DNA of 64,000 bases from Streptomyces sp. NBC_00250 (GTDB taxonomy: Bacteria; Actinomycetota; Actinomycetes; Streptomycetales; Streptomycetaceae): the NCBI RefSeq assembly GCF_036192275.1, contig NZ_CP108088.1:2791501-2855500 (forward strand), written 5' to 3'. The notes below the pieces were generated by a model. It made no database searches. It was not told the DNA's origin and saw only the letters and a list, made by a program, of their open reading frames with translations. The first letter of the stretch is position 1. Each line of letters opens with the position of its first letter. The position numbers and the translations under genes are program-made. Below, piece by piece: positions 10,913-20,100 of this stretch.

Positions 10913-11566
10913 ATGGGTTTCACGATCGGCGGCATTCGTGAGATGCGGTCCGGCGCACGCCGCCGCGTACGCACCACGGAGTGCACAGCGGTGGCCGAGT
11001 ACACAGGACTGTGGGGCTGGGACGTGGTGCCCGGAGCTCGGGCCGTCTCCGGCCAGTGCTCCTGCGGGGATCCGGCGTGTACGGCCCCGGGCGCGCACCC
11101 CCTCTCCTTCGCGGAACCGGTCCCGGCCGGCGTCGCCCTCGACGACGCGACCAAGGCGTGGTCGGAGTACCCGGGCGCGGCGCTGCTGCTGCCGGTGGGC
11201 AGGGCCTTCGACGTGATCGAGGTCGCGGAGGCGGCAGGCCGCCGCGCGCTCGTCCGGCTGGAGCGCATGGGGCTGCCGCTGGGCCCGGTGTGCGCGACGC
11301 CGACGGGCCGGGCGCGGTTCTTCGTGGCGCCCGGGGCGGCGGCCGAGCTGCCGCAGCTCCTCTACCGGATGGGCTGGGACGACGCCGATCTGGATCTGCA
11401 CTGTCTGGGGCCGGGCAGTTACGTCACCGCTCCCCCGTCGGACCTGGGCGGGCTCGGTCCGGTGCGCTGGCTGCGGCCCCCGACGCTGGACACGGCGGGC
11501 GCGCCGCCGCAGGCGCGACTGCTGCTCGGCACGCTGGCGTACATCTGCCATCGCACCCACTTCTGA
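10913..11566 (+). CDS. Stand-alone bifunctional primase/polymerase-like (prim-pol) protein, degenerate
   Basis: A 217-residue single-domain protein related to the prim-pol domain of plasmid and phage primase-polymerases. Seen in sequence: the early WGWDVVPG strand, a cysteine cluster CSCGDPACTAPGAHP typical of the family, the ATKAW helix, and TPTGRARFFVAPG in the position of the family's T-G-G-R-H motif. The usual catalytic D-x-D appears here as FDVIEV, and the usual histidine is alanine in TGRARFF, so catalysis is doubtful. The ATG at 10913 follows GGAGGGG and begins the conserved part; the frame is open further upstream without a good site. It ends in a strong two-way terminator facing ftsY. 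The same gene sits between nsdA and ftsY in S. coelicolor, so it is conserved core, not a plasmid relic. Confidence 0.75.
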   Translation: MGFTIGGIREMRSGARRRVRTTECTAVAEYTGLWGWDVVPGARAVSGQCSCGDPACTAPGAHPLSFAEPVPAGVALDDATKAWSEYPGAALLLPVGRAFDVIEVAEAAGRRALVRLERMGLPLGPVCATPTGRARFFVAPGAAAELPQLLYRMGWDDADLDLHCLGPGSYVTAPPSDLGGLGPVRWLRPPTLDTAGAPPQARLLLGTLAYICHRTHF

Positions 11567-11576
11567 GACCCGGAAC

Positions 11577-11614
11577 GCGGAAGGGCCCTCGCCACCCGGC
11601 GAGGGCCCTTCCGC
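11577..11614. terminator. Bidirectional terminator between prim-pol gene and ftsY
   Basis: Perfect 17-bp stem (11577-11593 with 11598-11614) with loop ACCC, lying between two convergent stop codons 64 bases apart. Confidence 0.9.
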
Positions 11615-11629
11615 ATGTCGTACGAGACG

Positions 11630-12835
11630 TCAGTCGCCGATCAGGGCGTCGACGAAGGCGCCCGGCTCGAAGGGCGCCAGGTCGTCCGGGCCCTCGCCCA
11701 GGCCGACCAGCTTGACCGGGACGCCCAGCTCGCGCTGGACGGCGACGACGATGCCGCCCTTGGCGGTGCCGTCGAGCTTGGTGAGCACGATGCCGGTGAT
11801 GTCGACGACCTCGGCGAAGACCCGGGCCTGGATCAGACCGTTCTGGCCGGTGGTGGCGTCGAGGACGAGCAGGATCTCGTCGAGCGGGCCGTGCTTCTCG
11901 ACGACCCGCTTGACCTTGCCGAGCTCGTCCATGAGGCCGGTCTTGGTGTGGAGCCGGCCGGCGGTGTCGATGAGGACGACGTCGGCGCCCTCGGCGATGC
12001 CCTCCTTGACCGCGTCGAAGGCGATCGACGCCGGGTCGCCGCCCTCCGGACCGCGGACGGTCCTGGCGCCGACCCGGTCGCCCCAGGTCTGGAGCTGGTC
12101 GGCGGCGGCGGCGCGGAAGGTGTCGGCCGCGCCGAGGACGACGGACTTGCCGTCGGCGACGAGGACGCGGGCCAGCTTGCCGGTGGTGGTGGTCTTGCCG
12201 GTGCCGTTGACGCCGACGACCATGACCACGCCCGGCACGTCCGCGGGGCTCTCGGTGTGCACCGTGCGGTCGAGGTCGGGGCCGAGGAGGGCGACGAGCT
12301 CCTCGCGGAGCAGACCGCGCAGCTCCTCCGGGGTGCGGGTGCCCAGCACCCGGACCCGCTCGCGCAGCCGCTCGACGAGCTCCTGGGTGGGAGCGACGCC
12401 GACATCGGCCGTGAGAAGGGTCTCCTCGATCTCCTCCCACGTGTCCTCGTCGAGGTGCTCGCGGGACAGGAGCGTGAGCAGCCCCTTGCCGAGCGAGTTC
12501 TGGGAGCGGGCGAGGCGGGCCCGGAGCCGTACGAGACGGCCCGCGGTGGGCTCCGGGACCTCGATCTCGGGGGCGGCGGGCTCCTCGACGACCGGGGCCT
12601 CGGGGGCCACCTCGGCGGGGAGTTCGACCTCCTCGACCGTGCGGCGTGGTTCCTCCCGCGGCGTCTCCGCCTCCTCGCCGACATGCGGTTCGGCGGGCGG
12701 AGCGGTGATGGTCGGCGTGGTGGACGGCGGCTCGGCCGGCGGCAGCTGCTTCTTCTTGCGGCCGCTGATCACGAGCCCGCTCGTCACGGCGACCGCGACG
12801 ACCAGAGCGATGACTACAGCAAGGATGAGTTCCAT
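11630..12835 (-). CDS. ftsY: Signal recognition particle receptor FtsY
   Basis: SRP receptor GTPase that docks ribosome-SRP complexes at the membrane and pairs with Ffh. The 401 residues begin with a hydrophobic helix (ELILAVVIALVVAVAVTSGLV), then RKKK and a long acidic/proline linker, as in other Streptomyces FtsY, so the protein is anchored directly. The NG domain shows VGVNGTGKTTTTGKLA (G1), DTAGRLHTK (G3) and TKLDGTAKGG (G4). The frame can be extended upstream, but the ATG at 12835 gives the signal-anchor start. It diverges from the NCS1 permease with 86 bases between, where both promoters must lie. Confidence 0.95.
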   Translation of the reverse strand: MELILAVVIALVVAVAVTSGLVISGRKKKQLPPAEPPSTTPTITAPPAEPHVGEEAETPREEPRRTVEEVELPAEVAPEAPVVEEPAAPEIEVPEPTAGRLVRLRARLARSQNSLGKGLLTLLSREHLDEDTWEEIEETLLTADVGVAPTQELVERLRERVRVLGTRTPEELRGLLREELVALLGPDLDRTVHTESPADVPGVVMVVGVNGTGKTTTTGKLARVLVADGKSVVLGAADTFRAAAADQLQTWGDRVGARTVRGPEGGDPASIAFDAVKEGIAEGADVVLIDTAGRLHTKTGLMDELGKVKRVVEKHGPLDEILLVLDATTGQNGLIQARVFAEVVDITGIVLTKLDGTAKGGIVVAVQRELGVPVKLVGLGEGPDDLAPFEPGAFVDALIGD

Positions 12836-12921
12836 AACCCGACCAGTATCGGCCAAGAAGCGACCGGAGAAGGAGCACGTACGCTGGGTGGGTTCCCCCC
12901 ACATCTGTACGGAGTACCCCC

Positions 12922-14385
12922 ATGCCCCACGACGCCTCCGAAGCCGCAGGCGCGACGCACGACGGCGCCATGGAGACCCGCGGTCTCGAACCCGTCCCCG
13001 ACGCCGAGCGGACCGGGCGGGTCCGCGAGCTCTTCCCGACCTGGGTGGCCGCGAACATCAGTGTGCTGCTGCTCACGATGGGCGCCGGCCTGATCGTCTT
13101 CAACGGCCTGAACTTCTGGCAGGTCCTGGCCGTGGCGGTCGCCGCGCCCGTCCTCTCGTACGGGATCGTCGGTCTGATCTCGATCGCGGGCAAGCGGGGC
13201 GGCGCGCCCGGGATGGCGCTGTCGCGAGCCGTGTTCGGTCAGCGGGGAAACCTTTTTCCCGGAGCGCTGATCTGGGTCGCCCGCTGGGGCTGGGAGACCA
13301 TCAACGCGGTCACCGGCGCCTACGCGGTGCTGACCGTCCTCGACCTGCTCTTCGGGGTGAAGTCGAACACGTTCCTCATCGTGGTGACGCTGCTGCTCTT
13401 CGTCACCTGCACCTTCCTCGTCTCGGGCCTCGGGATCAACGCGCTGCGGGTGTGCAGCAAGTGGTCCACGTACCTCTTCGGCGCCTTCTCGGTCCTCGTC
13501 CTGGTCTATCTGGTGGCGAACACCGACTGGTCGGCGGTCTTCGACAAGCCGGCCGGTTCGACGGCGATGATGATCGCGGGCATCGGCACGATCGCGGCCG
13601 GCGGCATCAGCTGGGTGCCCTCGGGCCCCGACTTCACCCGCTATCTGCCCCGTACGGCCTCGTCGAAGGCGATGGTCGGCTCGACGGTCGGCGGCGCCGG
13701 GATCGTCGTCCTGCCGATGGTCCTGATGGGCGCGGTCATGGCGGTGTCGACGCCGGACCTGGCCTCGGCGCAGGACCCGGTCTCCTTCATCGGTGAGCTG
13801 CTTCCGATGTGGATCTCCGTGCCGTACCTGGTGATCGCCCTGATCGGGATGCTGCTGATCAACTCGATGTCGATGTACTCGGCCGGGTTCACCGCGCAGA
13901 CCCTGGGCATCAAGGTCTCGCGCGCGGCGGCGGTCAGCGTCAACGCGGTGATCAGCCTGATCTTCGGCTTCCTGCTCATGGTGGTGGCGACCAGCTTCAT
14001 CGGCTCGTTCATCTCCTTCCTGACCCTGCTCGCGGTGGCGTTCTCGGCCTGGATCGGCGTCTTCGGCGTGGACATGCTGCGGCGCAGGTCGTACGACGCG
14101 GTGGCGCTCATGGACACCACCCGGACCAGCGCCTACTGGTACCGGGGCGGTTTCGCCTGGCAGGCGATGACGTCGTGGGCGGTGGCGCTGGTCGTGGGGC
14201 TGCTCTTCACGAAGGTCGACTGGTTCTCCGGTCCGCTCGCCTCCTCCTGGATCGGCGAGAACGGCCTGGGCTGGGCGGCGACGATCGTGGTGGCGGGTGT
14301 GCTGTACGCCGTGCTGCCCCGCACGCGCGCGCCGGAGCGGTCGCCGGTGGAGCCGGACGAGGTCCGCGAGACCGTTTCCATCTGA
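12922..14385 (+). CDS. NCS1-family nucleobase (cytosine/purine-type) permease
   Basis: Twelve-helix cation symporter of the nucleobase:cation symporter-1 family, 487 residues. Visible family traits: the N-terminal RVRELFPTWVAANISVLLL segment before helix 1, AGKRGGAPGMALSRAVFG in the helix 2-3 region, and ISWVPSGPDFTRYLP around the middle, which is characteristic of cytosine/purine permeases. The substrate (cytosine, purine, allantoin or hydantoin) cannot be read from sequence alone. The ATG follows GGAG at about ten bases. A flavin-dependent oxidoreductase starts 58 bases downstream, with a GGAGGGGG site of its own, so the two may be co-transcribed, but there is no direct evidence of a shared pathway. 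Confidence 0.88.
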   Translation: MPHDASEAAGATHDGAMETRGLEPVPDAERTGRVRELFPTWVAANISVLLLTMGAGLIVFNGLNFWQVLAVAVAAPVLSYGIVGLISIAGKRGGAPGMALSRAVFGQRGNLFPGALIWVARWGWETINAVTGAYAVLTVLDLLFGVKSNTFLIVVTLLLFVTCTFLVSGLGINALRVCSKWSTYLFGAFSVLVLVYLVANTDWSAVFDKPAGSTAMMIAGIGTIAAGGISWVPSGPDFTRYLPRTASSKAMVGSTVGGAGIVVLPMVLMGAVMAVSTPDLASAQDPVSFIGELLPMWISVPYLVIALIGMLLINSMSMYSAGFTAQTLGIKVSRAAAVSVNAVISLIFGFLLMVVATSFIGSFISFLTLLAVAFSAWIGVFGVDMLRRRSYDAVALMDTTRTSAYWYRGGFAWQAMTSWAVALVVGLLFTKVDWFSGPLASSWIGENGLGWAATIVVAGVLYAVLPRTRAPERSPVEPDEVRETVSI

Positions 14386-14443
14386 CGCTGCGTCAGCTAA
14401 CGTCCCCCTTCGCCGGTATCCCACCCGCGGAGGGGGACTTTCC

Positions 14444-15415
14444 ATGCCGTTCAGCGTCGTACGGTTCAACCTCGTCGATCCCCGCGCGACCCCCGAATCC
14501 CTCTCGGCCCGCTACCGGGCCGCCGTCGAGATGGCCGCGTACGCCGACGCCCACGGGGTCGACACCGTGCAGACCGAGGAGCACCACGGGGTCGACAACA
14601 ACTGGCTGCCGTCCCCCTTCGCGTTCGCGGGGGCGGTCTTCGGCGCGACGAAGCGGATCGCCGTCACCGTCTCCGCGATCATCGGGCCGCTGCACGACCC
14701 GCTGCGGCTCGCCGAGGACATCGCCGTCCTCGACCTGCTGAGCGGCGGGCGGCTGGTGACGGTGGCGGGGATCGGGTACCGGCCGGAGGAGTACGAGGAG
14801 CGCGGGGTCGACTGGGGGCGGCGCGGGAAGCTCCAGGACCTGCTCCTGGAGACCCTGCTGACGGCGTGGACCGGGGAGCCGTTCACGTATCAGGGCCGTA
14901 CGGTACGGGTCACCCCGCGGCCCTTCACCCAGCCGCATCCGATGCTGCTCGTCGGGGGTTCGTCGCGGGCGGCGGCGCGGCGGGCGGCCCGGCTCGGGCT
15001 GCCGTTCTTCCCGAGCGCGCACCTGCCGGACCTTGAGGCGTACTACCGGGAGCGGTGCGCGGAGTACGGCACGGAGGGCTGGACGATGATGCCGGCCGAG
15101 GTGACGCCGCTGCTGCATCTGTCGGAGGACCCGGACCGGACCTGGGCGGAGTACGGGGAGCACTTCCTGCACGAGGCGCGGACGTACGCCTCCTGGCAGT
15201 CGAAGGACATCCGTTCGGCGGTGCGGTCGACGGCGACGACGGTGGCGGAGCTGCGCGCGGAGGGGGTCTACCGGGTCGTCACCCCGGAGGAGTGCGTGGC
15301 GCTCGGCCTGGAGAGCCTGGTGCTGCATCCGCTGTGCGGCGGGATGCCGGTCGAGGAGGGGTGGCGCGGTCTGCGGCTGTTCTGCGAGGACGTACTGCCC
15401 CGGCTCAAGGCGTAG
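14444..15415 (+). CDS. LLM-class (luciferase-like) flavin-dependent oxidoreductase
   Basis: A 323-residue TIM-barrel protein of the bacterial luciferase-like monooxygenase class, which uses FMN or F420. Family features are the early TVQTEEHHGVDNNW segment (the E-H-H-x-x-D pattern of many members), LAEDIAVLDLLSGGR followed by VTVAGIGYRPEEY, and the final strand-helix run. The ATG at 14444 sits after AGGGGGA and begins the conserved N-terminus; the frame upstream overlaps the permease end and is not coding. Substrate unknown. The last 23 coding-side bases recur 64 bases later and form the left arm of the terminator shared with glcP. Confidence 0.85.
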   Translation: MPFSVVRFNLVDPRATPESLSARYRAAVEMAAYADAHGVDTVQTEEHHGVDNNWLPSPFAFAGAVFGATKRIAVTVSAIIGPLHDPLRLAEDIAVLDLLSGGRLVTVAGIGYRPEEYEERGVDWGRRGKLQDLLLETLLTAWTGEPFTYQGRTVRVTPRPFTQPHPMLLVGGSSRAAARRAARLGLPFFPSAHLPDLEAYYRERCAEYGTEGWTMMPAEVTPLLHLSEDPDRTWAEYGEHFLHEARTYASWQSKDIRSAVRSTATTVAELRAEGVYRVVTPEECVALGLESLVLHPLCGGMPVEEGWRGLRLFCEDVLPRLKA

Positions 15416-15477
15416 GGCGTCCGGCACGACGGCGTACGACCCGGGGTGACACGGCGTACTGCCCCGGCTCAAGGCGT
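15391..15477 (+). repeat. Direct repeat of the oxidoreductase 3' end
   Basis: The 23-base run at 15391-15413, spanning the last codons and the first stop base, recurs exactly at 15455-15477. The second copy is non-coding. Confidence 0.9.
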
Positions 15478-15498
15478 GAGGCCTTGGGCCGGGGCAGT
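15458..15498. terminator. Terminator hairpin between oxidoreductase and glcP
   Basis: An 18-bp stem with one G-T pair (15458-15475 with 15481-15498), loop GTGAG, between convergent genes. Its left arm is the duplicated oxidoreductase end. Confidence 0.85.
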
Positions 15499-15528
15499 GC
15501 CGTTGGTGAGGAGAGGGGCAGCGGGGGA

Positions 15529-16962
15529 TTAGCCCATCTCCTCCAACGCCTTGCCCTTGGTCTCCTTGACGTACCTGAGCACGAAGGGGATCGAGAGCAC
15601 GGCGAAGAACGTGTAGATCATGTAGGTGCCGGAGAGGTTCCAGTCCGCGAGGGACGGGAAGCTGGCGGTGATGGCCCAGTTGGCGATCCACTGGGCGGAG
15701 GCGGCGACGCCGAGGGCGGCCGCGCGGATCCGGTTGGGGAACATCTCGCCGAGGAAGACCCAGACCACCACGCCCCACGAGAGGGCGAAGAAGAGCACGA
15801 AGACATGGGCCGCGACGAGGGCCACGACGCCCTGGGTCTCGGGCAGTTTGCCGTCGACGAGGTCGGCGGAGAAGGCCCAGGCCTCGACGGCGAGGGCGAT
15901 CGCCATGCCGACGGAGCCGACGAGGGCGAGCGGCTTGCGGCCGACGCGGTCGACCAGGACCATCGCGATCACGGTGCCGATGATGTTGATGATCGACGTG
16001 GTGAACGAGTAGAAGAACGAGCTCGACGGGTCGATGCCGACGGACTGCCAGAGCGTCGAGGAGTAGTAGAACGCGACGTTGATGCCGACGAGCTGCTGGA
16101 AGACCGAGAGTCCGATGCCGACCCAGACGATGGGGAGCAGTCGGAAGCGGGAGCCGACGACGAGCAGGTCCTTGAAGGTGGACTTGTGCTCGCTGCGCAT
16201 GGCCGCGTCGATCTCGGCGACGCGGTGGTCGAGGTCGACGCCGTGGCCCTCGACCTCGGAGAGGACCTCCTTGGCCCGGTCGATCTTCCCGACGGAGATG
16301 AGGAAGCGGGGCGACTCGGGGATGGCGAAGGAGAGCATGCCGTAGAGGAGCGCGGGCACGACCATCACGCCGAGCATCCACTGCCAGGCCTCCAGGCCGC
16401 CGATCTCGCCGCGCTGGTCGCCGTCGGCGAGCTGGAGGATGCCGTAGTTGACCAGCTGGGAGATGGCGATGCCGATGACGATCGCGGCCTGCTGGAAGGA
16501 GCCGAGGCGGCCGCGGTAGGCGGCGGGGGCGACCTCGGCGATGTACGCCGGGCCGATGACGGAGGCCATGCCGATGGCGAAGCCGCCGACGATCCGCCAG
16601 AGCGCAAGGTCCCAGAGGGCGAAGGGCAGCGCGGAGCCGACGGCGCTGACGGCGAAGAGCACCGCGGAGATCTGCATGCAGCGGATGCGGCCGATGCGGT
16701 CGGCGATCCGGCCGGCGGTGGCGGCGCCGATGGCGCAGCCGATCAGGGCGATGGCGATGACCTGGGCGAGGGTGCCGGAGCCGATGTCGTAGCGGTCGCG
16801 GATCGCCTCGACGGCGCCGTTGATGACGGAGCTGTCGTATCCGAAGAGGAAACCGCCCATCGCGGCGGACGCCGTGATGAAGATGACGTGGCCGAGGTGG
16901 TCCGGGTGGGCGGCTCGGCCTTCGGAAGGCGGCGGCGTGGGCGCCTGCGCGGTGTTGGTCAC
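15529..16962 (-). CDS. glcP: Glucose permease of the sugar-porter MFS family
   Basis: Proton-coupled glucose uptake permease. In Streptomyces, glucose enters by this major-facilitator protein (GlcP) rather than the PTS. It has 477 residues with twelve helices. Sugar-porter signatures: FLFGYDSSVINGA in helix 1, GRIADRIGRIRC between helices 2 and 3, PESPRFLIS before the central loop, QQLVGINVAFYYS in helix 7 and DRVGRKPLALVGS between helices 8 and 9. The neighbourhood (smc upstream) matches the glcP1 locus of S. coelicolor. The start is the ATG at 16962; two palindromes upstream may be operators. Glucose specificity is inferred from the family and position. Confidence 0.88.
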   Translation of the reverse strand: MTNTAQAPTPPPSEGRAAHPDHLGHVIFITASAAMGGFLFGYDSSVINGAVEAIRDRYDIGSGTLAQVIAIALIGCAIGAATAGRIADRIGRIRCMQISAVLFAVSAVGSALPFALWDLALWRIVGGFAIGMASVIGPAYIAEVAPAAYRGRLGSFQQAAIVIGIAISQLVNYGILQLADGDQRGEIGGLEAWQWMLGVMVVPALLYGMLSFAIPESPRFLISVGKIDRAKEVLSEVEGHGVDLDHRVAEIDAAMRSEHKSTFKDLLVVGSRFRLLPIVWVGIGLSVFQQLVGINVAFYYSSTLWQSVGIDPSSSFFYSFTTSIINIIGTVIAMVLVDRVGRKPLALVGSVGMAIALAVEAWAFSADLVDGKLPETQGVVALVAAHVFVLFFALSWGVVVWVFLGEMFPNRIRAAALGVAASAQWIANWAITASFPSLADWNLSGTYMIYTFFAVLSIPFVLRYVKETKGKALEEMG

Positions 16963-17035
16963 ATGGACTCCTCGGTGGGGGGCAAGCCCTTCCAGTGGCG
17001 CACAACATCACGCCGCCCACCACGTGAAGGTAAAA

Positions 17036-17045
17036 GCAACGTTGC
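17036..17045. promoter_or_regulatory. LacI/GalR-type palindrome upstream of glcP
   Basis: GCAACGTTGC is a perfect palindrome with a central CG, the form of LacI/GalR-family operators, about 75 bases upstream of the glcP start. The surrounding stretch is unusually AT-rich. No regulator gene is nearby. Confidence 0.4.
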
Positions 17046-17119
17046 AGAGACTATGCCTTCAAGTTTCGAAGTCAATAGGTGATGTCATGTGACTTAATCA
17101 GCACTGTGAGGTGGGTTGA

Positions 17120-17134
17120 GTTCAACACTTGAAC
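17120..17134. promoter_or_regulatory. Inverted repeat GTTCAA-CAC-TTGAAC between smc and glcP
   Basis: A perfect 6-3-6 inverted repeat in the AT-rich gap before glcP, 18 bases after the end of smc. It could be a regulator site for glcP; nothing identifies the protein. Confidence 0.35.
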
Positions 17135-17152
17135 AGAGTGGGTGGGGGATGC

Positions 17153-20100
17153 TCAGCGGAGTCGCTGACTGATCACCTTCGAGACACCGTCACCCTGCAT
17201 GGACACGCCGTACAGCGCGTCCGCGACCTCCATCGTTCGCTTCTGGTGGGTGATCACGATCAGCTGCGAGGACTCCTGGAGCTCCTGCATGATCCGGATC
17301 AGCCGCTGGAGGTTGGTGTCGTCGAGCGCCGCCTCGACCTCGTCCATCACGTAGAACGGGCTGGGCCGGGCCTTGAAGATCGAGACCAGCAGCGCCACGG
17401 CCGTCAGCGAGCGCTCACCGCCGGACAGCAGCGACAGCCGCTTGACCTTCTTGCCGGGCGGGCGGGCCTCCACCTCGACGCCGGTGGTGAGCATGTTGTC
17501 GGGGTCGGTGAGGATCAGCCGGCCCTCGCCGCCGGGGAAGAGCCGCGAGAAGACGCCCTCGAACTCACGGGCCGTGTCCCGGTACGCCTCCGTGAAGACC
17601 TGCTCGACCCGCAGATCGACCTCCTTCACGACCTGAAGCAGGTCCGTCCGGGTCTTCTTCAGGTCCTCCAGCTGCTCGGAGAGGAAGCGGTGCCGCTCCT
17701 CCAGGGCCGCGAACTCCTCAAGGGCCAGCGGATTGACCTTGCCGAGCTGGTGGTACGCCCGTTCGGCGCCCCTGAGGCGCTTCTCCTGCTCCGAACGGAT
17801 GAAGGGACGCGGCTCTTCGGCTTTCGCGCCCTCGCCGTCGCCGTCGCCGTCGCCGGAGTCGGCGGAGACGGCTGGGGAGTCGGCAACAACCGGCGACGGC
17901 GGTACCGGCTGGTCCGGGCCGTACTCGGCGACCAGCGCGGTCGCCTCCACACCGAACTCCCCCAGCGCCTTCGCCTCCAGCTGCTCGATCCGCAGCCGCT
18001 TCTCGGCGCCGAGGACCTCGCCCCGGTGCACGGAGTCGGTCAACTTGTCGAGTTCGGCCTTGAGGTCCCGGCCCCGGGTCCGGGCGGACGTCAGGCCCTC
18101 CTCCCGGTCGGCCCGCGCCGCCTGGGCCGCCACCCGCTCCTGCTCCGCGCGGACGAGCGAGACCTCGACATGGGCGAGGAGGCCCCGGGCGCCGGCCGCG
18201 ACCGCTCCCGCGACCCGCTCCTCGTGGCGCAGCCGGGCCCGGCGCTGCTCGGCACGCGCGCGTGCCTCGCGTTCCGCGCGGGCGGCCCGGTCGAGCGATT
18301 CGGCCCGCCCGGCGAGCCCCTTGACCCGCTCCTCGTGGGTACGGACCTGGAGCCGCGCCTCCATCTCGGTCTGGCGCGCGTTGGAGCCGTCGATCGCGAG
18401 CCGGTCGCGGGTGGCGGTGTCGGCTTCCTCGTCCCCACCGTCCCCGAACGTCTCCTGGGCCACGAGGAGTCGCTCGGCGAGCTCCTCCGCCTCGGCGGTC
18501 GCCTTCTCCAGGGCCTCCTGGGCGCGGGCGGCGGCGGCCGCGGTCCGTTCGGCCTCGCCCGCGGCTCCCCTGGCCTGGCCGGCGAGCCGGCCGAGCTGCT
18601 GGGCGACGGCCGACTTCTCTCGCTCGGCGGTACGGCGTCGGGTGTCGAGTTCCTCGACGAGTGCGGCGACGGTACGGCGCCGTTCGCCGGCCTCGCTCTG
18701 GACGTTCGCCGACTCCTCGCACCGTACGGCCAGTTCGTCGAGTTCGGCGGCGGCCTCGGCGACCGAGGCCTGGACTTCGAGAAGGCTCGGGGCCCCGGCG
18801 GAGCCGCCCTGGGCGAAGTGCGCCCCGAGCAGGTCCCCTTCGGCAGTGACGGCGGTCAGCGCGGGCCGGGTCCTGACCAGTTCGGCGGCCTCGTCCAGGT
18901 CGCCGACGACCACGACTCCGGCGAGCAGCCGGCGGACGGCGCTCATGAGGTCGTCGGGCCCGCGGACCAGGTCGGCGGCGTACGGGTACCCCTGGGCCGC
19001 GGGGAGTCCGGCCTCGGGGAAGGGGGCAGGATCCGGTGCTCCGGTCAGCAGCAGCGAGGCGCGGCCCGCGTCCTGCTTGCGCAGCAGCCGGAGGGCTTCG
19101 GCGGCGGCGAAGGGTCCGGAGGCGGCGACCGCGTCGGCGGCGGCGCCGAGGGCGGCGGCGACGGGGATCTCGTGTCCCGGGGTGACGGTGAGGAGTTCGG
19201 CCGCCGGGCCGAGGAGCCCGCTGAGTCCGGCGGTGAGCAGCGCGCCCGTGCCGTCCTTGCGGCGCAGCCCGAGGGCGAGGGTCTCGTGCCGGGCCCGGGT
19301 CGCGGCGCGGCGGCGTTCGGCGGTGGCGGCGGCCTCGCGGGCGGCGCTCAGCGCGGCCTCCGCGTCGGCGAGTTCGCGGCGGGCGGCCTCGTACCGCTCG
19401 CTGTGCTCGGTGTCGGCGGCGTCGAGGCCGTCGACCTCCGCCTTGAGCTGCTCGTACTCCTCCTGGGCGGTGACGGCTCGCTCCCCCGCCTCGTCGCGGG
19501 CGGCGGCGAGGCGGTCGATCTCGGCCTGGGCGGAGGCGGCGCGCGAGCGGGCGGCGTTGACCTGGCCGTGGAGGCGGGCGAGGCCCTCGCGCCGGTCGGC
19601 GAGGGCGCGGGCCAGGTCCTTGAGGCGGCGCTCCTCGGCCGCCAGTGCCTGTTCGAGCTCGGCCCGGTGGGCGACGGTGTCCTCCAGGGCTCGTTCGGCC
19701 GCTTCCAGGGCGGCTTCCAGCTCCGCCTCCTGTTCGCGGACGCGGGCCGCTTCGCGCTCCAGGTCCTCCGGGTCGCGGCCGCGGCGTTCGTCGGCGGGCG
19801 CGGCGGTGGAGCTCTTCACGCGCGCGTCGGCCAGGGAGACCGTGCCGCGGGCGCGTTCGGCGAGCTGGGAGAGGGCGTACCAGTTCTGCTGGGCGCGCTC
19901 CAGGCGGGGCACGAGCGCGCGTGCCTCGGCCTCGAGTTCGGCCTCGCGGGCGAGCGCGGCCCGGAGTTCCGTCTCGGTGGTCTCCTTGCGGGCGAGCAGG
20001 GCCGCCTCGTCGGCGACCTCGGCGGTGAGGGCCCGCTGGAGGTGGACGAGGTCGTCGGCGAGGAGGCGGAGCCGTGCGTCGCGCAGGTCGGCCTGGATGA

